Part shown: one piece after another, positions 22,982 to 34,431 of the stretch
Numbering within the stretch: the stretch's first letter is position 1
How the letters are laid out: every line of letters starts with the position of its first letter
DNA from: Cercophora sp. LCS_1
Taxonomy: Eukaryota > Ascomycota > Sordariomycetes > Sordariales > Lasiosphaeriaceae
Direction: 5' to 3'
Assembly (NCBI GenBank): GCA_036250225.1
Contig: JAPZLL010000024.1
Location: 62,001-126,000, forward strand
Length of the DNA stretch: 64,000 nucleotides
The notes under the pieces: model-generated
Databases searched by the model: none
What the model was told of the DNA's origin: nothing
Seen by the model: the letters and a program-made list of their open reading frames with translations, nothing else
Translations under genes and position numbers: made by a program

Positions 22982-24895
22982 ATGAATGCGGAACATCTCA
23001 GCCGCGGGTCCGACCGACCTGGAGCCGTCCGGTGGCCAGACCCCGACCAAGGTCCACTTTCAACATCACACCTCGTCCCGCCCGTCTTGCCACAACACCA
23101 CGGCGCCGCCTCACAGGACGGCACAGGAACACCAAGCATGGAGATTGACAACTTCCCCGACGAGGAGCGCGTCGGCAGACCCCGCTACCGCTCGGATCCC
23201 GACGGCCACCGCGCGCCACCGGGCAGAGCCCCGATCGAGGCGCTGCCGGTGGAAATCCTCCTCTCCATCATCGAGCGGGCCGTTAAGGTTTCCCGTAAGC
23301 GACACCGGCACCAAGTCATCCCGTCACTGCGTCTGACCAGCCGACGTTTGTACCGCGTGTCATCGCACCTACTGATGCGCGAGGTGCGCGTAAACATCTG
23401 TCGCCCCACGTCATCGCTCGCTCGATTGCGGGACATCGCGACGCACCCGTTCATCTCGCAAGGCATCAAGGCGGTGCGCGTCATCACAGCAAAATATAAC
23501 CTCGAAGCCGGCCGGTCCAAGAGGGCGTTTGCTTCGTATTTCCGGTACCAGATCGCCGACCACCTCCACTCGTGCGTCAAGCTGGAGGCCGAGCTGGTGA
23601 AGCGCGGCATCGTGCGGCTCGGGGACCAGTTCCGCATGCAATGGATGTATCTCGACGCCAACGAGCTCTCGGTGGACTGGGGGCGTTTCATCAACGGGAA
23701 GCCGCCCGGTGGGGAGATGGCGTGTCCTCGGTTCCGGCATTTGCTGGATGCTGCCTACGAGCAGTATGTGGCCCGCTGCGCGGCGCAGGCGGAGCTGGAC
23801 TGGGCGGTTTTTGTGCAAGAGGTCGCCTCGGCCATTGCAAAGATGCCACATGCGCGGAGCCTGGTCGTCAATGATGAGGACGGGGACGATCTCCGTCGGC
23901 GGCAGCAGGTGTTTGCGTACGCGCCCGGCCATCAGTCTGGGGAAAACCTGGTCCCGTTCCTCAACTTTATAACCAAGCGCCCGTCGCCAGGGTACACGCT
24001 CGACAAATACGGTGTGCCCATCCACCTCGATAGCGTGTTGATCGACCTCCCGATTCTGATCCGTCGTGCCGGTGTCGAGCTGAACAGCTTGACGATCCAT
24101 CTCAGCGGCATCGATCATACGCACATCCCGTGGATCCTCAACGGCCCGAAGACCATCGGCGGAATTCCCGCCTCCTGGGCCGACCTTGAGCAGGCTCTCC
24201 AATCCCTGCAAGCCCTCGAATTCCACGCCACAAACTGTCTCAGCCCGCGCTTCATCCCCTTCATCGAAACACTTCTTGCTCTCCCCAAACTCCAAAACCT
24301 CGACATCAACACCTTTGTCGACAGCCCAGTCCACAACCACCGCGGCCGTCTCGTGGAACTCAGCGTCCGCCCCGCGCAGCTCAGTCTAACCGGCATCTTT
24401 GGCCGTCCCCAACCGCAACTCACCCAGCTGCGCATCAAAGCTCTCGTCATGTCCGAGGAGGATCTCATCGGGCTATGCCGTTCCCTCACCCGGCCTGCTC
24501 GAAAAGTCGAATTATCCGAGATCCATCTCATGTCCCAGCGCGAGCAGGAAACAGGCAACGCAGACAGCACGCAGAGCTGGGAGCGGGTCCTAGACGCCAT
24601 GAAGGCGCGGTTCGATGGGAAAGGGGAGGGATACGTGCGCGGTCCAAGGGGCGCGGATGCGGAGGTTTTCAGACGGGACGGGTCCCGCGAGGGGAAGCAG
24701 ATCTATTTGTTGATGTTTGGGGAGCCGGATCCGTTTGATGAAGGGGAGCAGGGCTGGCTGTCGCTTGCGGTTGAGTATGTGTGGTATGGGTTCGATGTGA
24801 ACCCGTTTCGGATGGATAGGGAAAGATTATTGGAAATTCAGCTGTTGGGGGACGAGGATGATTGGGATGTGCTGAGTGAGGAGTTTGTGGATGAC

Positions 24896-24951
<56 letters not shown>

Positions 24952-25075
24952 GTACGAGGATGAGCACGAGGATGAACACGAGTCCGCAGAAGTGGAAGAG
25001 GAGCATGGTGATGATCACGGTGATGGCGATGGCGGTGGTAGTAGTGAGGTCCACCAGTCATTAGCAAATGCCTGA
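22982..25075 (+). CDS. F-box-like protein with poly-Asp acidic tail
   Basis: A single-exon frame of 697 residues begins at ATG 22982. A basic, Pro-rich leader precedes an F-box-like segment at about residues 84-130 (APIEALPVEILLSIIERA, IPSLRLTSRRLYRVSS), the opening used by SCF substrate adaptors to bind Skp1. The middle (about 140-530) has leucine-rich stretches such as LEQALQSLQALEFHA and LLALPKLQNLDINTF, like the irregular LRR part of fungal F-box proteins. The C-terminus carries a poly-Asp run of 17 residues encoded by a GAT microsatellite, then an EDEHEDEHESAEVEEEHGDD region rich in Asp, Glu and His. A second ATG at 23140 (MEIDNFPDEE) is an alternative start. The F-box call is by eye and moderate; the substrate is unknown. 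Long antisense frames exist through the GAT tract but look like shadows. Confidence 0.75.
24899..24949. repeat. (GAT)17 trinucleotide microsatellite, in coding frame
   Basis: There are 17 uninterrupted GAT triplets inside the F-box-like gene, read as Asp. The length is likely to vary between strains without breaking the frame. Confidence 0.97.
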
Positions 25076-25838
25076 GTTGGGAGCCAGCGGAATCGACAAC
25101 CATAGGGGCGAGATCAGGTGGTGTAGATGGTGAAAATGACGGTGGTGATGCTCTCGACGGTGGCGGCGGGCAAAAGAAGAAAAGGAACGAAGCGGAGATG
25201 AAGAGGGCAACGATGATGCGGCAGGACGGATGAGGCGCTGGTTGTTTGTTAGGTTTGGAGTTGGTCAACAAAAAGGGCGGTGACGGCGGTGAGGATGAAC
25301 ACAGGGGTTCTTTGAAAAGGTGACGGCGGAAAATCCAGGAAGCGAAAACAAAAAGCGCTGACAATGTGGGGGGCAAGGGCGATAATGAATTCATGATCAG
25401 GATCTTGTATTGGTAGGATGGACTCGGCCATGGGAACCCGTATTGCGGGAAATAGGTTCAGGGAAACGGAATGAGGATTATGGTACTATCCTTAATGATG
25501 ACGACGATGGTGGGAGAGAGAGAAAGGGGAAGGACCTGAGGGGATGGCAGTGGTGTTTTGGTTTTCTCATGGAGAGAGGTAATGCGGGAAGGATTGGTCC
25601 GGCACCGGGAAGTTTCTGAAATTTGGGACCAGATCAAAACAACGCGGGCAGGAACAGGGCACGTGCGGGGTTTCGCGACGTCAATTAATATTTTCTTGAT
25701 TCACAGAGGCTTGTTAGAATGAAGACGCCGCCTTACCAAAAAGGGTAGTTGGGCAATGGCTGGCAAACAGTGATCAATTCGTTTTGGAAGAAAATGGCGA
25801 TTCTGGGTACGGAAGCGGAAATTCAATAAAAAAAAACA
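25076..25838. other. Intergenic stretch, becoming AT-rich
   Basis: No gene is visible. Base composition shifts towards A+T from about 25680 on the approach to the transposase relic, which is what mutated repeat DNA looks like in fungi with RIP. The shift is a visual impression, not a computed value. Confidence 0.4.
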
Positions 25839-26102
25839 TTGTCAAAGCATAGAAACAGGATCACCATCTCAAATATTTTTTTCAATATGCCTGGATTGCC
25901 CGATTTATCGCCAATTGAAAATGCATGGAGAGCCGTGAAGCAATATATTTGTGCAAATTTTCGCCTTGGATTAGATTTGATGCAACTGATCCTCGAAGGC
26001 TGGGCCCGGCTATCTCAGAAGACGATAAATAAATGGGTTGATTCCATGGTAGTGCAGATGCAGGATGTGTTAGCCGGCGAAGGTCAGATGACTGGGTGGT
26101 AG
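25839..26102 (+). mobile_element. Tc1/mariner-type transposase C-terminal relic
   Basis: An 87-codon frame without a proper ATG contains PGLPDLSPIENAWRAVKQYI. This is the DxxPIEN-W signature around the third catalytic acidic residue of Tc1/mariner DDE transposases. It is followed by a helical tail (LILEGWARLSQKTINKWV) like the end of such proteins. The catalytic core upstream is absent or unrecognisable, and the flanking DNA is AT-rich. I could not find terminal inverted repeats. It is a dead 3' fragment and does not encode an active enzyme. Confidence 0.75.
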
Positions 26103-26492
26103 TACAAATAAATACCTGTTACTGTTGCAAAATAGTGTGGTGGCCAGGGTACTGGCCAGGTAATGTGTCCCTGTTTTTTTGACAACCGCTTGAGGGGTAA
26201 GGTCGAGGAGAATGTCACCGTCGACGACTCCCGCCCTACCGCCAAGAATGGTGTTGATCATTGAAAATGCAACTGATAGCGTTTGCTCATCTCGGATTCT
26301 GCGGCTTGGGGATCTTGTGCAGTGTCCTGCATGTCCGCATATTGCCGACGACTCTATGACGTGACCATGATGAATCCAGTCGCGGCAATAAAACAGCTTC
26401 CAATACTTCCAGTCCCTCTCCTTCTCTTTCCACCGCAGTGCCCTCGGGAATTCCAATCCAGCATCATTTCGCATATACCACAAAAAGGCACA
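26103..26492. promoter_or_regulatory. Upstream region of the alcohol dehydrogenase gene
   Basis: This is non-coding between the transposase relic and the ADH start. The frame of the ADH gene stays open upstream to about 26283 with extra ATGs, so a longer N-terminus is possible. A CT-rich tract (about 26401-26445) is typical of fungal promoters close to the transcription start. Confidence 0.4.
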
Positions 26493-27545
26493 ATGTCGAT
26501 TCCCACCACCCAACGCGCCCAAGTCTACACCCCCGACAACACCCTCTCCTACACCACTATCCCTGTGCCCCAGCCGGGTCCCGATGACGTTCTGGTACAC
26601 CTTTCGTACTCGGGCGTCTGCCACACCGACCTCCACGCTTTTCAGAATGACTGGCCACTTCCTCGCAAATCGCCCTTGATCGGCGGCCACGAAGGCGTCG
26701 GCACCGTTGTCGCTCATGGAAGCTCTGTGACCTCGCCGCCGATTGGTTCTCTGGTGGGAATCAAATGGCTCAACTCGTCCTGTCTCGAATGTTCCCTCTG
26801 CATCAGGGGTGACGAATCGCTCTGCCCCGACGCAACCCTGTCGGGATACACCGTTGACGGCACATTCCAGCAGTATGCCGTTGCCAATGCCAAGCACGTC
26901 GCTCGCCTGCCAGCGGGGACCGACCAGGCCAGGGTGGCCCCCGTGCTGTGCGCCGGACTGACGGTGTACAAAGGGCTCAAGGAGAGCGGCGCCAAGCCAG
27001 GAGAGTCGGTGGCGATTGTTGGTGCCGGCGGTGGTCTGGGGACCATCGCGATACAGTACGCCAGGGAAATGGGTCTTCGCGTCATTGCCATCGATGGCGG
27101 CGAGGAGAAGGGGGCGGCGTGCATCAATCTTGGCGCGACCGAGTACGTCGACTTCACAAAAAGCAAGAATGTGATTGAGGATGTCAAGAAGGCGAGCGGC
27201 GAGGATGCGCTGGGTCCGCATGCCGTGCTGCTTTTAGCGCCTAGCGAGAAGCCGTTTCTTCAGGCCGCGGAATATGTTCGGTCACACGGTACAGTTGTGT
27301 TGATTGCCATGCCGGCTGGGGTCAAGCTGAGCATGCCTGTGTTCGACACGGTCGTTCGCATGATTACCGTGAAAGGGTCGTATGTTGGCAATCGGGAGGA
27401 TACCGCGGAGGCGGTTGACTTCTTCGCGAGAGGCTTGATCAATTCGCCCATCAAAGTCGTGGGCCTCAGCGAGTTGGGATCGGTTTTCGATGCCATGAAG
27501 GCGGGCAAGGTTGTCGGCAGATATGTGTTGGATCTGAACAAATAA
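26493..27545 (+). CDS. Zinc-dependent alcohol dehydrogenase (ADH1 type)
   Basis: The protein is 350 residues from ATG 26493 (MSIPTTQRAQVYTPDN), the usual length of fungal tetrameric ADH1. It catalyses NAD-linked interconversion of ethanol and acetaldehyde, normally in the cytosol. Catalytic zinc ligands are visible at C43 (GVCHTDLHA), H66-E67 (GGHEGVG) and C153 (VLCAGLTVYK). Structural zinc cysteines are C97, C100, C103 and C111 (CLECSLCIRGDESLC). The NAD fold has GAGGGLG at 177-183 and an acidic residue after strand two (VIAIDGG). No intron is present. An in-frame upstream extension with basic residues (MMNPVAAIKQLPILP) could act as a mitochondrial presequence if transcription starts earlier. 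I favour the short form because the extension has no match to the conserved ADH body. Confidence 0.95.
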   Translation: MSIPTTQRAQVYTPDNTLSYTTIPVPQPGPDDVLVHLSYSGVCHTDLHAFQNDWPLPRKSPLIGGHEGVGTVVAHGSSVTSPPIGSLVGIKWLNSSCLECSLCIRGDESLCPDATLSGYTVDGTFQQYAVANAKHVARLPAGTDQARVAPVLCAGLTVYKGLKESGAKPGESVAIVGAGGGLGTIAIQYAREMGLRVIAIDGGEEKGAACINLGATEYVDFTKSKNVIEDVKKASGEDALGPHAVLLLAPSEKPFLQAAEYVRSHGTVVLIAMPAGVKLSMPVFDTVVRMITVKGSYVGNREDTAEAVDFFARGLINSPIKVVGLSELGSVFDAMKAGKVVGRYVLDLNK

Positions 27546-29686
27546 GCTCGTAGAGAATAGTAGGGAAGAAAGGGATCTGCACTAATAGGTGGTCAGTCTT
27601 TGCTCCTCGCTGGGCCTGAACAAACGAGGGAATCCACGGTCTTTATCCCATCTAGGCGTCACTGACCAAAATACCCACCCCGGCGTCCTTGGCAAAACTT
27701 GGCCGAGACCTCGGCTGGGGCTACGTCGTGGCTGTCTTCCAGGTGGCGTATGCTAATGGCGATTGGGATGCCATTGTGGTTCGGCGGCGGACCGTGGCTG
27801 CAACGCTCAAACATAAATGCGGCGAGGAGACGAGGGCTTGTGCAATCTCGGTGGCGTGCTGGTCCTCTGTCGAACAATGACCGGAAAAGCCAACCTGGAT
27901 CTGGGGGACAGAGACCGTTTGGACGAGGGCGTAAGGGTGACAGCCCTCGGGATGATGAGAAAATGCAGCAAATGGGGAGGACCAAAATGTCTTGTCCGGT
28001 CCCGGGCACAATCCGGATGAAAGCGGAGAGAGCTCGTCCCCTCTTGGTAGCACCACGGGGTTCGACAGGGATCAGGGGTGCAGCTCTTTGCTTTTCACCA
28101 GCTTTTCTACCAGCCTTGACATTGCCCCTGTTCCCCTCCGGGAGATGCATAGGAGGAATACTCCTGGGCTGATTCAGCAGGCTATGTCTCGCCTCTTCTC
28201 TTTCCGGTCGACTTCACGCCGCTCGAAGCTGGCACTAGCCCGACCCCCGCCACGGTTGCCCTCCCTCGCGGCGTTTGACAGCACCGCCGACCGCCTCTAG
28301 ACTCGGCCGTGACCAGAGACCATTTCCAACAAATTATCTAAAACATCATGGCGCCGTTGGCCATGATCAACGTTTCCGTCTCCCACGCCGCTCCTCGAAG
28401 GAACTAAAAGGCAACGAAACGGACCTGTTGAGACTGTAGCAAACCCGCCTCCTCCTCGAGCTACCGCCGACCGCAACCGCTGCATCACGGTTTCCTACTG
28501 GCAGTGTATGGCTTCAACGACCAACCTGCGTAGGGGATCGCAGAGCGCTGCCCGGTTTCGCCGACGATCCCCATCCCCAAACCAACAAGCAACGCAAACA
28601 ACGCAAAGCCAGTCCCCCAAGAAGGTGAACCGACGAAGCCGTGCGCTGGTGGGAGCAAGCGACGTCAGTAAACCCAAACGAAGCATCTCCCTGACTGTCA
28701 GATAGTTTAGTCCTTATCACCCTTTGCTAACTTGTGTCAAGTCAGGTCGGTTTCAACGTCGTATCGACCCGTCGGTTCTCGACTTGTCGGGCAGCGGTCG
28801 GACTGTCGAGGTTCCAACGAGAGGGACCACGGCGAGCGGAGGCAAGGAGGAAGAAAAATCCTGTGCCATCTCCAAACCGTCCTGGAACTCCTGAAACGAG
28901 CTTGGACCAAGGACTGAACCAAACGAGCTCCAACCGGCCCAATCCACTCGCTCTACAACATGGTCAGGATCACGGCGATTGTGTCCGGGGACCTGTCAGA
29001 GGCTTGATGGCAAGAGAACTGCAAATCGAAGTCGGCCAGCCTGAGGTTAATGTCGGATTGAGGTGCTGGCTTTGAAAGGCAGGGTGAGGATACGAGCAAT
29101 GAATAGTGGCAATGTGTACCAGGGCAATCTGACGAGAGAGAATAAGGAAAGGGTTGATGAGAACAGGGGAACGGGGACTTTGGATGTTCGCAAAGGCTGC
29201 CAATCTTTGTCAGTAGCGCCAGTTCTCCTTGGCTCCCGGCGGAAACGGCGAAGCCGGCATAGATTGTGTGCTAGGCAGATCGTTTGGAGTCGTCCTGTCG
29301 CGACGATATTCAACAACAAGAAATATCCCCAGATAACCTAGTCGTTGGGGCTACCGAGGCTTTTGTCCGCGAGCAGAAGACAGGAGTCATCTATCCATCG
29401 TGAACCGAGCGGCTTGCTTAAAACGATTCTCTCCTGAAAGGGATGCAAAGACACACAACACCAGATCACCGAGATCACCGGTTCGCAAACAGCATGTCCA
29501 TGATTGTCATTATGAGTCATCTAGCTAAGTCCGTGATCCCGTGGGATGACTCCATACGTCAAAGCTACCTCTGATGAACTGCAATCGTCTAAGATGCTGC
29601 CAAATGCAACCAGTGATACTTCCGACAACACCCATAATAAATCCGTGGCTAAGATCTGAACTCTTCGCTCACACCTAGAGAGCCTC
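27546..29686. other. 2.1-kb stretch without a supportable gene
   Basis: Frames up to 163 codons occur on both strands around 27.7-28.3 kb, but they mirror each other and show no domain. A small basic, Ser-rich frame at 28508-28705 (MASTTNLRRGSQSAARF) could be an exon but has no support. Confidence 0.5.
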
Positions 29687-30921
29687 TCATACCTCAGCCG
29701 GAGGCGGCGGGGGCCAAATGCTATCAAGGTAAGCATCAATCCAGATGTGAACCTGCTCCAGCACCAATCCAGCCGAGTTGTGAAGCGACCACGAGTGACC
29801 AGTGTTTGAGGGAATAGCCCAGTTCACGGCACGAGTCTTGCTGAACGTCAAGTTGGCGGTCTGAGGAAGCGATTTTGTGCAGCCGCCTTCGTCAATGGGC
29901 TTGCACGCGATCGAGTCGTTCTCGCCCGCAATGAGGAACACGCCGCCGGAGTAGCTACCGTACGTCGGGATCCAAGGAAGAGTCGCCACCTCGCCAAGCG
30001 CAATGGTGTCCCGCCTCACCCAGTCAACAAGAGCTAGACCAGCATTGTAGTCACCGGCGTAGAAGGAAGAAATTCTCTCCTTCTGGTTCTTCTGGACGAG
30101 GTAGCCGTCTGGTGCGCCGCGGAAACGGTTCGCGTCGACTTCCGAGGCGCTGCCCCATGTGGCCTGGAGGAAACGGGAGATGTTGTAGTCTTCACTGAAG
30201 CCCGTCAGGATCTTGCAATGGAAGTCGTAGTCATCGGTGTGAATTGCTGCACCGAGATAGGCGCCATCTGGACAGACAAGGGTTAGATTGGAGTTGACTG
30301 GAGAGGAAAGGGTTCAAAGACGGAAGACTTGCATGAGTGACCAACGAAGATGGTGTAGAGGTACTCGCGGCCAAGGATGTCGCTGATGTCAGTGTACGGT
30401 CCACCGTGAGCGCCGCTATTGATCTGCAGGATGATGTCCATGGCGATCTGGGGCTGGATAGCCGTGAAGGGATCCTCCTCGCGGGAGTGGCCGTGGCCGG
30501 GAAGGTCAATAGCGAGGGTGGCGTACCCGTGGGCATTGGCATGCTGGTGCCAGTTGTACTTCTCGCCGTCGTATCCAAAGCCCTGCCACATGGTCTTATT
30601 GTACGTCAAGCCATGGACAATGATCTGGAGTGCGTTGCGATCCTTGACGCCATCGGAAGGGAGGCAGTAGGTCGCCGGAATGTGGAACGTCGTGTTGACG
30701 AGGACCGTATCGTTCCAGGAAAAGACGGCACCCTCGCTCATCTGCCGAACAAACTCGACAATCTGCGTCTCATTGTCGCGCTCGGGCCCGTCGACAAAGG
30801 TGTAGCCCCGGTTCTCCTGCTTGACCGGGATCACGACCTCTTTGCAGGTTGGGCCGGGATCGGAGTCCTTGAGAGCCGTGGCCAAGGCAACAAGGGACGA
30901 GAACGCCACAGAGGAACGCAT
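29687..30921 (-). CDS. Secreted alpha/beta hydrolase, two exons with GC-AG intron
   Basis: Exon 1 is 30921-30333 and exon 2 is 30267-29687. They are joined across a 65-bp intron (30332-30268) with the non-canonical donor GCAAGT, branch CTAAC and acceptor CAG. Splicing rebuilds the nucleophile elbow G-H-S-Y-G with Ser196, which read-through would destroy, so the GC donor is well supported. The protein is 389 residues. The first 16 or so residues form a signal peptide (MRSSVAFSSLVALATA). The lid and core show LQIIVHGLTYNKTMWQGF (oxyanion side) and LAIDLPGHGHSR. The likely acid is in LIAGENDSIACK and the catalytic His in NTGHSWSLH. The substrate is unknown; esterase or lipase-like activity outside the cell is the family expectation. 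Confidence 0.88.
30268..30332 (-). other. GC-AG spliceosomal intron
   Basis: Donor GCAAGT, CTAAC branch and CAG acceptor, phase 1. It splits the Tyr codon immediately after the catalytic serine of the alpha/beta hydrolase. Confidence 0.85.
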
Positions 30922-32280
30922 GGTGGCAGTGGATCAGGTTTGGATGAAAAGGTGCTTGCTGGTTGGAGAAGAGAGGTGTGATGGGTTGAGAATTTTCAGA
31001 AGAGGGAAATGTTCCATTTGTAGGCCGCAAGCCTGTACCAGCCCCCTTCCCTCGCAACTTCCACGCCTACATCCGATGAAGGGGGGCCTCCTGTTAGATT
31101 CCTTGCTCAGCGAAGTACTCCAGAAAGCTACAGGGAAGGTGCTTTCAGTCTTCCTGGAGACTTTTCAAGGTCTTACAGGTTCTATCAAGGCCTCATGGGA
31201 GCAATCAATCGCCCTGCGCACGTCCGGGATGTCTTCCATCTGTCTAGAGATACCTAGTGATTTTAATGATGGGAGTTTCTGACTTATATAAACACTTCTG
31301 TTGGTTTAAATTCGTCCAAACGTCCCGGGAACACCCGAGTCTGTTTGCCGAGGCGTCTCAGCTCCACTTCAGCGGGTGATAGCGACTGCTACGTTGAATT
31401 TGACCGCCTCTCGAAAGAGCCCTGTGTCCTAAGCAGTCACTGCCGAGCTTGGAAGGCCAAATGGACTAAGTATCCGTTGAGGCGGTTCTGAGAAGGTGAG
31501 GCCGCGTGGCACATTGTGACGGGCACCGGCCTGTCGACTGATCTAACTGCACCCACGTTGAGACCCCTTGATCCTGGGAGCCCAAGTCTGACCGCCGTTC
31601 TGGTGTCCCTGGTTCCTGGTTCAGACGGCTTGTAACTTCCAGGTTCTCCACCGATCCTCAAGTCTGTTGGGGGATGACCCACGGCCTAGAGCTCACGGTC
31701 TCAACGTTGACGTGATGATTCCGCTACAAACAGGAGCACAGGTCGCACAACTCCACGACCCTCAATCTCCCGGAAAAGAACTCTGCTCAAAAGTTCATCA
31801 TTTTGGGGTGCCTTTCCGTCAGATACGTCAACGTCATCCGAGTTTTTGATCTCGGCCCTAGCTTTACCGCCGGTGACCCCCCTCCCGTCTTTGGATGCTG
31901 ACCCCGCATTTCAAACCCGGATGGCTTGACAGGTTGCCCTGGCTCGGAGGGGGTTGTGAGCGTCCCGTGCCGCCGCCACAGCATCGAACGGGTGGCTTTG
32001 TCCACTGCATCGACACGCTTTGGGATGATGGCTCGCATGCCAAGCCTCCATGCGTCCTGCAGTGTGAGGCTCCAGGCCAATAGTCGCCAAGCCCAAGGCT
32101 GTGATGCTATCGCGGGCCAGTGTTCGATCTACCGGGGTTGCAGTTCAAATACGCCACATTGCCCAAGGTCTGTACCTTGCGTTCTCAGTCAAACCAGCCC
32201 CTGGCGCTGCTCTCATCCTGGGTTCTGACATTTCTCCTCCGCCGGATCCGTCTAAGCTGCACGACCGGTCGTTCGCCGCC
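30922..32280. other. Intergenic region before the ferric reductase gene
   Basis: No gene is visible. The left end should hold the promoter of the minus-strand hydrolase and the right end that of the plus-strand ferric reductase. I could not identify a convincing GATA-type iron-response cluster by eye. Confidence 0.4.
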
Positions 32281-34431
32281 ATGAAGCTCTCGGCTGTTGC
32301 GGGATGCGTTGTTCTGCTCAGTACCACGGCTGTTGCTCAGGACTTCCTTGTCGGCTACGGAAACTATCCCTACGACCCTATCTGTGCTCAGGCTTGTGTT
32401 CTGGCCCTTCGACCTTACATCCTGAATTGCACTGATCTCGAGTTGGCGAAGAAGCCGTTCGACTTCTTGGCTCCCGCGACTCCTGCTAGCTGTTACGCCT
32501 CCGATCCATCGTTCTTGACCTCTGTTGCGTGGTGCTTCCGCTCAAAGTGTCCTGATGTCGCCATCGCCCATCTCGAAGGCTACTGGCAGATCAGCATCAG
32601 CGGCAGCCGGGCAATCCCGCCAGAGTGGGCTTACTCGGTTGCGCTCGACAAAGTCGATCCGAAGCCGCCGGTTTATCGGCTTACTATCAATGACACCAAG
32701 ATCAACCAAACGTCGATTGCCGTGGAAACCTCGTGGCTGAGCAGCTTCAATGGTAATACAGCGCTGTACGAGGAGGATGTGAATGAGTCCAAGTTCGGGT
32801 ACGCGTCGCCCATCCAAGCCCTGACTCCGTTTTCCCACTCATCGTGCTTTCAGTATCATCATTGTCGTCGTGGCTTTTGGAATTCCTCTCGCTCTTACCT
32901 GGGCGCGGGTCATTCCATTCGTGGAACGCATCTTTGACAGAGTATGATGCCCTCCCCTTCCATCAACCGTATTGCTCACCACGACCCCTAGATCAAACCG
33001 TATATCATCTACCCATCCGCTCTCGGCACTTATCACATCCGTCCTCTACCCTTCAAACTGGGCAATGCCCCTACTCTTGGCCAGACGCTTTACATTGTCG
33101 TGTTTTTCGTCCTCAACATCCTCCTCAGCGCCGTGGATTACACGTCGCTTCAGCCGAACGTGTACTTCTTGACGCAACACAGAGAAGTGCTCAACTACAT
33201 TTGTATCCGCACTGGCGCCTTTGCTTTTGTTCTCTTCCCGATTTTGTTTCTGTTTTCGTCGCGGAATAATATCCTGTTGTACCTGTCAAACTGGTCGTAT
33301 TCTACATTTTATCTCCTTCACCGATGGGTCGCTCGTCTCCTTCTTGTGCACGCCGTCATCCACTCCATCACAGCACTTCTAGTCTACAAAGCCTATGACA
33401 ACACTAACTGGTGGTACTGGGGGATTGTCGCCACTGTCTTGAGCGTAGTTCTGACATTGGGGAGTGGACTCTACGTGCGGAAGACGCAATACGAGTTGTT
33501 TCTAATATCGCATGTCGTGCTTACGGTCTTGGTCTTAGTGGCAAGCTGGTACCACGTGATTCAGTGGTACGCGCTTCTTGGAAAGACGATCGCGCGGAAG
33601 AACACGTTGGGATACGAACTGTGGTTGTATTTTGCCATCGCCGTCTGGTTCTTCGATCGCCTGGCGAGATTCGGTCGCGTGGTCATTTGGGGTCCTCACA
33701 AAGCACAAGTTAGCGCAGTCGGCGTGGACTACGTGCGGGTCGATATTCCCGGGTTGCGCTGGGGCACGGAGCCCGGAAAGCATGTCTACGCGTATTTCCC
33801 AACACTCCGGCCCTGGACGCCATGGGAGAATCACCCCTTTTCGGTCATTCCTACCATCCTGCTGCACGGTCCGCCCAGGGCGTCCACCAAGCCGGGGAGC
33901 CCTGCCGACGAGGAGAAGCAACTGGCGACGACTCATGCCACACCAACAGTGGATACGACCGCCGGGATCACGCTGTTCGTCAAGAAGTCACCGGGTTTGA
34001 CAAGCTATTTGAAGGCAGGCAACGACTTGCTCACCTTCCTTGACGGACCGTACACGAGCAGCGGCTCCAGGCGTGACATCCTCCGATGCGACAGGATTCT
34101 GATCATTGCCGGTGGTATCGGCATCACCGGAGCGCTGCCTTGGGCGTACAGTCACGTGAACGCGAAGCTGGTTTGGAGCGTCAAAGAAACGGCGCGCGAT
34201 CTCGTCGACGCCGTCGACTTGTCGGGAGTCGCAACGAAGGAGGTCCGGGTTGGGTCACGGTTCAGCATGGAGGACCTGATAGTTGATGAGGGGAATGCTG
34301 GTTGGGCACGTGTTGGTGTTGTTGTGTGTGGACCGGGTAGTTTGTGTGATGATGTGAGAGCTGCGGTTTCGGCGGCCGGTAGGCGAGGAGGGACGGTCTT
34401 TGAACTCGAGATTGACGCCTTTTCTTGGTAA
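32281..34431 (+). CDS. FRE-type ferric/cupric reductase, three exons
   Basis: Exons 32281-32798, 32854-32941 and 32992-34431 are joined across introns 32799-32853 (GTACGC...CTGAC...CAG, phase 2) and 32942-32991 (GTATGA...TAG, phase 0), giving 681 residues. Residues 1-19 are a signal peptide (MKLSAVAGCVVLLSTTAVA). A Cys-rich extracellular part follows (ICAQACVLALRPY, SVAWCFRSKCPD), then a first membrane helix encoded by exon 2 (IIIVVVAFGIPLALTW). The ferric-reductase membrane core has paired haem-ligand His at 312/326 (HRWVARLLLVHAVIH) and 376/390 (HVVLTVLVLVASWYH), each 14 apart. The cytoplasmic part carries the FAD motif HPFSV and the NADPH motif GGIGITGALPWA. The enzyme passes electrons from NADPH across the plasma membrane to reduce extracellular Fe(III) or Cu(II). 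All key motifs are present. Confidence 0.93.

Noticed and set aside
23411..24340. Long antisense frame (309 codons) opposite the F-box-like gene
   Set aside because: It is a mirror of GC-rich codons in the sense gene, has no domain, and the sense frame is longer with recognisable F-box and leucine-rich features.
24669..25394. Antisense frame of 241 codons with a His run through the GAT tract
   Set aside because: The poly-His is simply the complement of (GAT)n in another frame. Nothing outside the repeat looks like protein.
26070..27221. Antisense frame of 383 codons across the ADH gene
   Set aside because: The plus strand encodes a complete alcohol dehydrogenase with all zinc ligands; the antisense frame is a shadow.
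27659..28172. Overlapping frames of about 160 codons on both strands downstream of ADH
   Set aside because: They are mirror images, with no domain, no codon pattern preference and no credible start context.
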